DNA of 8,732 nt from Halobacteriovorax sp. (GTDB lineage: Bacteria > Bdellovibrionota > Bacteriovoracia > Bacteriovoracales > Bacteriovoracaceae), in contig NZAF01000115.1 of NCBI GenBank assembly GCA_002686115.1, positions 1-8,732 of the forward strand. The letters are read 5' to 3'. Below the pieces are notes generated by a model that was not told the origin of the DNA, did not search any database, and saw only the letters and a list, made by a program, of their open reading frames with translations. This document shows positions 5,718 through 8,732 of the stretch, one piece after another; the stretch's first letter is position 1; each line of letters opens with the position of its first letter. Position numbers and translations under genes: made by a program.

Positions 5718-6415
5718 AAAATTTCTTTTTTCTCTTCTTATTTATTTTTTCAGCGAATGTATTTGCGAAAGAAGTTAAAGTTGGACTCTTTGGTTTTATC
5801 CCATATGCATATGAAGAAAATGGAAAAATTACTGGTATCTTATACGACTTTTTAAATGATATAGATAAAGAGATCCGCCCTCTAAAATTTACATACAGAA
5901 TCTATCCCTACAATAGACTCTTAGAAGAGTTAAAGTCTGGAAATGTAGATCTTGCCCTTTTTTATTCAAATGAAAAAGCAGGAACAACAAAGTATCAATA
6001 TCATGAATCTCTTGGAAATATTAATTACGTAGTGGGGATTAACAGCTTTGATCCTAAGAATGAAAATTTTAAAATTGGAGTTATCGGCGCTGCTAGTTAT
6101 GGTGATGAAATTGATCATCTTGATGAGAAGAAAAAGATATTTTTAAAAGATTATGCACAGGGAATAAGAATGCTTGAGTATTTAAGGCTTACTCACTTAG
6201 TAATGCCTTCGACAGGAAAGAACCATTACTGTCAAAATGACAAAATCAGATGTCCTGATAAGTTCTTTAGAAATAGTACAAAAATAAACGAAAAAAATAA
6301 CTGGCTTCATTTAGGAGATAATCTTACTCCTAAAGAAAAACAGCTCATTAAAAAAGCTCATGATCAAGTTATTAAAAAGAAAAATCTTAAATACCTTCAC
6401 GATCTATTAAAATAA
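5714..6415 (+). CDS. Periplasmic substrate-binding protein, family-3 type, ligand unknown
   Basis: The 233-residue product has a signal peptide (residues 1-18, MKNFFFLFLFIFSANVFA, cleavage before KEV) and then reads like a small solute-binding domain of the SBP_bac_3 type. VGLFGFIPYAYEENGKITGI at 23-42 corresponds to the ligand-pocket strand and loop, and YNRLLEELKSGNVDLALFYS at 66-85 to the usual 'R...L..G..D' segment. Residues 120-170 would form the second lobe. Cysteines 173 and 180 could pair. Such proteins bind amino acids or other small molecules, or act as sensors; the ligand cannot be told here. No cognate permease is adjacent. A stop at 5708-5710 forces initiation at TTG 5714 (or ATT 5711) with only a weak GTGAG site. 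The gene is divergent from dppB and convergent with dppA, 16 bases away, splitting the dpp locus. Confidence 0.8.
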   Translation: MKNFFFLFLFIFSANVFAKEVKVGLFGFIPYAYEENGKITGILYDFLNDIDKEIRPLKFTYRIYPYNRLLEELKSGNVDLALFYSNEKAGTTKYQYHESLGNINYVVGINSFDPKNENFKIGVIGAASYGDEIDHLDEKKKIFLKDYAQGIRMLEYLRLTHLVMPSTGKNHYCQNDKIRCPDKFFRNSTKINEKNNWLHLGDNLTPKEKQLIKKAHDQVIKKKNLKYLHDLLK

Positions 6416-6431
6416 TTTTTTTAAAGAATAA

Positions 6432-8030
6432 TCACTTGAGCTCGATTGTCTCAAAGTTATCACCACCTAATGGGTCAATAACATATCCTTCAACATTCTT
6501 TGCCATGGCCCTAAAAATAGTAGAGTGTGCCACTGGAACCCAAGGTGCTTTTTCATTAAAAATGACTTGTGCTTTTTTATAGAGTTCACTTCTTTTTGCA
6601 ACGTCAGTTAGAATTTTTGCTTGATTAATAAGAGAGTCAAAATCTTTATCACACCATCTCGCATAATTAGAGCCAGCACCAACACCTTGGCAGCCTAAGA
6701 GAACATGAAGAAAGTTATCAGGGTCTCCATTATCACCGGTCCAACCAAGTTGAAGCATGTCGTGTTCTCCAGCTGAAGACTTTTTGAGATAAGTGGGCCA
6801 ATCAAAAGTGACGAGCTTAACTCTTACACCAATCTTCGCAAGATCAGCTTGCATTAATTCTCCCATCTTCTTACCAGCAGGGTTATATGGACGAGAAACA
6901 GGAAGTGTCCATAGTGTAGTTTCAAAACCATTTTCAAGGCCTGCTTCTTTTAATAAAGACTTTGCTTTTTCTGGATTGTACTCGATTTCTTTTACCTCAT
7001 CGTTATAAGACCAAATTGTTGGAGGTAGAGGATTCTTCGCTGTTTTTGCATTACCAAGGTAGATCGCATCAATATATGATTTCTTATTAAGCGCCATGTT
7101 GACGGCTTTTCTTACTCTTTCATCATCAAATGGCTTCTTTTCAACATTCATTGCCAGATAACCAACATTTAATCCTGCACCACTGATAACTTTTAAATTC
7201 TTATCATTTTTCATGCTATTTAAATCAGTCGGGGATGGTTCTATAACAAGATGACACTCACCAGTTTTTAATTTCTGGTATCTTACTGAAGCATCTGGAG
7301 TGATTGCAAAAACAAGTTTTTTAATTTTTGGAGCACCCAGAAAATAATCTTCATTGGCCTTATACTTAATCACATTATCTTTTTGATAGCTTCTAAAGAT
7401 AAATGGACCTGTTCCAATTGGGTATGTATCAATCTTATCTTTTTCATCTTTTTTACTTAAATAATCTGCATACTCTTTTGATAGAATAGACATAAAGCTC
7501 ATTGCCATATTTGCAAGAAAAGGAGCCTCTGGTTTATTGAGTGTAATTTGAACTTTATAGTCATCTACTTTCTTAATCTCTTTAATGAGCTCACCCATGC
7601 CCATTCCATTAAAGTATTCATAGGTACCTCCACTTACTTTGTTATAAGGATGGAGCTTATTAAACATTCTATTAAAAGACCAAAGAACATCATCAGCATT
7701 AAATTCTCTAGTAGGTGTAAAATACTTTGTCGTATGAAACTTCACACCTTTTCTAAGGTTAAAAGTGTAAGTTAACTGATCATCTGATATTGACCAGCTC
7801 TCAGCAAGAGAGGGAATAATCTCAGTTGTACCAAGCTTAAAGTCGACGAGTTTATTATAAATTGTGTGTCCGGCAGCATTATTAGAAGTTCCATCTGTAA
7901 ATACTTGTGGATTAAATGCCGTTGGTGAGCCCTCTGAACAGTAGACAAATGTCGATTTGTTTTCTTTTTTTGACTGGCAAGATGTCGTGGCCACTAATGC
8001 GAGGCATATTAAAAGACTATAGAACTTCAT
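6432..8030 (-). CDS. dppA: Dipeptide-binding protein DppA, predicted lipoprotein
   Basis: DppA captures dipeptides in the periplasm and hands them to DppBC. The 532-residue product is very similar to E. coli DppA along its whole length. With a constant offset of 25 from E. coli mature numbering, the residues that hold the peptide ends are kept (Asp433 in TGDNGDPDNF for the amino group, Arg380 in PVSRPYNP for the carboxylate). So are all four disulfide cysteines (31-259 and 447-460). Dipeptides are therefore the likely substrate. E. coli DppA is soluble; here the signal peptide ends in ATTSC, so cysteine 18 should be lipidated. The following Gln is not an inner-membrane retention signal by the E. 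coli rule. AGGAG lies 7 bases before the ATG. dppA stands apart from dppBCDF, 73 bases downstream of queC, so it may have its own promoter or be read from queC. Confidence 0.96.
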   Translation of the reverse strand: MKFYSLLICLALVATTSCQSKKENKSTFVYCSEGSPTAFNPQVFTDGTSNNAAGHTIYNKLVDFKLGTTEIIPSLAESWSISDDQLTYTFNLRKGVKFHTTKYFTPTREFNADDVLWSFNRMFNKLHPYNKVSGGTYEYFNGMGMGELIKEIKKVDDYKVQITLNKPEAPFLANMAMSFMSILSKEYADYLSKKDEKDKIDTYPIGTGPFIFRSYQKDNVIKYKANEDYFLGAPKIKKLVFAITPDASVRYQKLKTGECHLVIEPSPTDLNSMKNDKNLKVISGAGLNVGYLAMNVEKKPFDDERVRKAVNMALNKKSYIDAIYLGNAKTAKNPLPPTIWSYNDEVKEIEYNPEKAKSLLKEAGLENGFETTLWTLPVSRPYNPAGKKMGELMQADLAKIGVRVKLVTFDWPTYLKKSSAGEHDMLQLGWTGDNGDPDNFLHVLLGCQGVGAGSNYARWCDKDFDSLINQAKILTDVAKRSELYKKAQVIFNEKAPWVPVAHSTIFRAMAKNVEGYVIDPLGGDNFETIELK

Positions 8031-8059
8031 TTTATCTCCTAAGTAACTTCATTAGAGTT

Positions 8060-8088
8060 ATCTTAGTAAGCCTTGAGTCATTCGTCTA
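8060..8088 (-). promoter_or_regulatory. Candidate promoter for dppA
   Basis: In the 73-base queC-dppA gap, TAGACG (8083-8088) and TAAGAT (8060-8065) are spaced by 17 bases on the minus strand, each matching the consensus at four of six positions. The -10 lies 29 bases before the dppA ATG. No hairpin terminator for queC is visible in the gap, so readthrough is an alternative. Confidence 0.3.
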
Positions 8089-8103
8089 GTTAATGATCGT
8101 ATA

Positions 8104-8732
8104 CTACAAGTAGTTTGGCCTTTTGTCGTATTCAATAGGGTCTTCGAGTCCCGCCTTTTGAAATCCACGAAGTCTTAGAGCACATGAATCACAAACACCA
8201 CAGGCCTTGTCGCCTCTAGCGTAACAAGAGTATGAATTAATGAGTGGTGCATCTAGAGATACAGCTTTTTTCACAATCTCATCTTTTTTAAGATCAATGA
8301 CGGGTGTGATGATTTCAATATCACCGGCGGCTGTTCCTTCTTTTATAAGATTGTTATAAGCCTTGTAATAACTTGGACGACAGTCTGGGTAGCCTGAGCT
8401 ATCTTCATTTACGGCACCTATAAAAATCTTCTTTGCTCCAAGAACTTCTGACCATGAAACGGCCATTGCGATAATATGTGTATTTCTAAATGGGACATAG
8501 CTATCTGGGATTTCATCTGAGTCACCCTTAAACTTTTTAACATCAATCCCGTCATCAGTTAGAGAACTGCCACCAATTTGTTTTAGAAAGCTTACATCAA
8601 TAACTTTTCTAAGCGACTTATCAACACCATAGTGATCAGCTATTTTTTTAAAGCAATCAAGCTCTCGCTCTTCAGTTTTTTGTCCGTAGTTAAGATGTAG
8701 AAAAGCTAGGTTTTCATATCCTTCATTTGCAA
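8104..8732 (-). CDS. queC: 7-cyano-7-deazaguanine synthase QueC, N-terminus outside the window
   Basis: QueC converts 7-carboxy-7-deazaguanine to preQ0 using ATP and ammonia, a step in making queuosine for tRNA. The frame stays open to the window edge and gives 208 residues, about 20 short of the usual length. The missing part would hold the PP-loop SGG.DS motif. Visible family blocks include LHLNYGQKTEERE near the broken end, IGGSSLTDD, IPDSYVPFRNTHI just before 8466, and IFIGAVNEDSSGYPDCRP at about 8375-8428. The zinc site C-x7-C-x2-C-x2-C (SCYARGDKACGVCDSC) is at 8182-8226. A methionine at 8464-8466 (MAVSWSEVLG) is internal, as the conserved sequence upstream of it shows. No other queuosine gene is visible. 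Confidence 0.95.
   Translation of the reverse strand, partial: ANEGYENLAFLHLNYGQKTEERELDCFKKIADHYGVDKSLRKVIDVSFLKQIGGSSLTDDGIDVKKFKGDSDEIPDSYVPFRNTHIIAMAVSWSEVLGAKKIFIGAVNEDSSGYPDCRPSYYKAYNNLIKEGTAAGDIEIITPVIDLKKDEIVKKAVSLDAPLINSYSCYARGDKACGVCDSCALRLRGFQKAGLEDPIEYDKRPNYL

Noticed and set aside
6407..6424. TTAAAA / TTTTAA with T7 after the binding-protein gene as a terminator
   Set aside because: The pairing is purely A/T and expected by chance in this composition; no stable hairpin precedes the T-run.
8104..8466. A complete 120-residue QueC-like protein starting at the methionine at 8464-8466
   Set aside because: The frame continues without a stop to the window edge and encodes conserved QueC sequence, so this methionine is internal and the gene is cut by the window.

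Overview
The window reads as AT-rich (roughly one third G+C by eye), densely coded chromosome of a Gram-negative bacterium. It has lipoprotein signal sequences, periplasmic binding proteins and short intergenic gaps. The composition and the scatter of small unrecognised envelope proteins would fit a Bdellovibrio-and-like organism (Bacteriovoracaceae type). That placement is inference and weak, because nothing here is taxonomically decisive.

The core is a dipeptide ABC importer on the minus strand, recognisable gene by gene as Dpp: the binding protein dppA (6432-8030), the permeases dppB (4586-5602) and dppC (3681-4580), and the ATPases dppD (2679-3677) and dppF (1741-2682). dppB-dppC-dppD-dppF are packed with gaps of 3-5 bases or a 4-base ATGA overlap and are surely one operon. 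DppA matches the E. coli protein down to its ligand residues and both disulfides, but it carries a lipobox. DppA should deliver dipeptides to the DppBC channel, with DppDF supplying ATP hydrolysis. Unlike the usual contiguous dppABCDF order, dppA is cut off from dppBCDF by a plus-strand gene (5714-6415) for a small family-3-type periplasmic binding protein. Its start region is odd: a TTG start is overlapped by the stop of an 11-residue upstream frame that has the better ribosome binding site. A promoter for dppB and a CCTTATAAGG palindrome lie in the 111-base divergent gap.

Right of dppA, on the same strand, is the C-terminal 208 residues of queC (preQ0 synthase, queuosine pathway), cut by the window edge.

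Left of dppF is a convergent plus-strand gene for an unrecognised lipoprotein (1038-1733). Divergent from it is a two-gene minus-strand unit of exported proteins. The first (370-849) is an unrecognised protein with a signal peptide, a membrane-like segment and an acidic tail. The second (starting at 369, immediately after the TAA of the first) appears as a 97-residue protein. A run of nine A's near its end, followed by a start-less open frame that continues to the window edge, suggests that the real gene is longer and broken, or switched, at that homopolymer. This is the least expected signal in the window.

No rRNA, tRNA, CRISPR array, insertion sequence or phage gene was seen, and no gene-free stretch exceeds 300 bases. 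The longest is the 188-base divergent gap at 850-1037.
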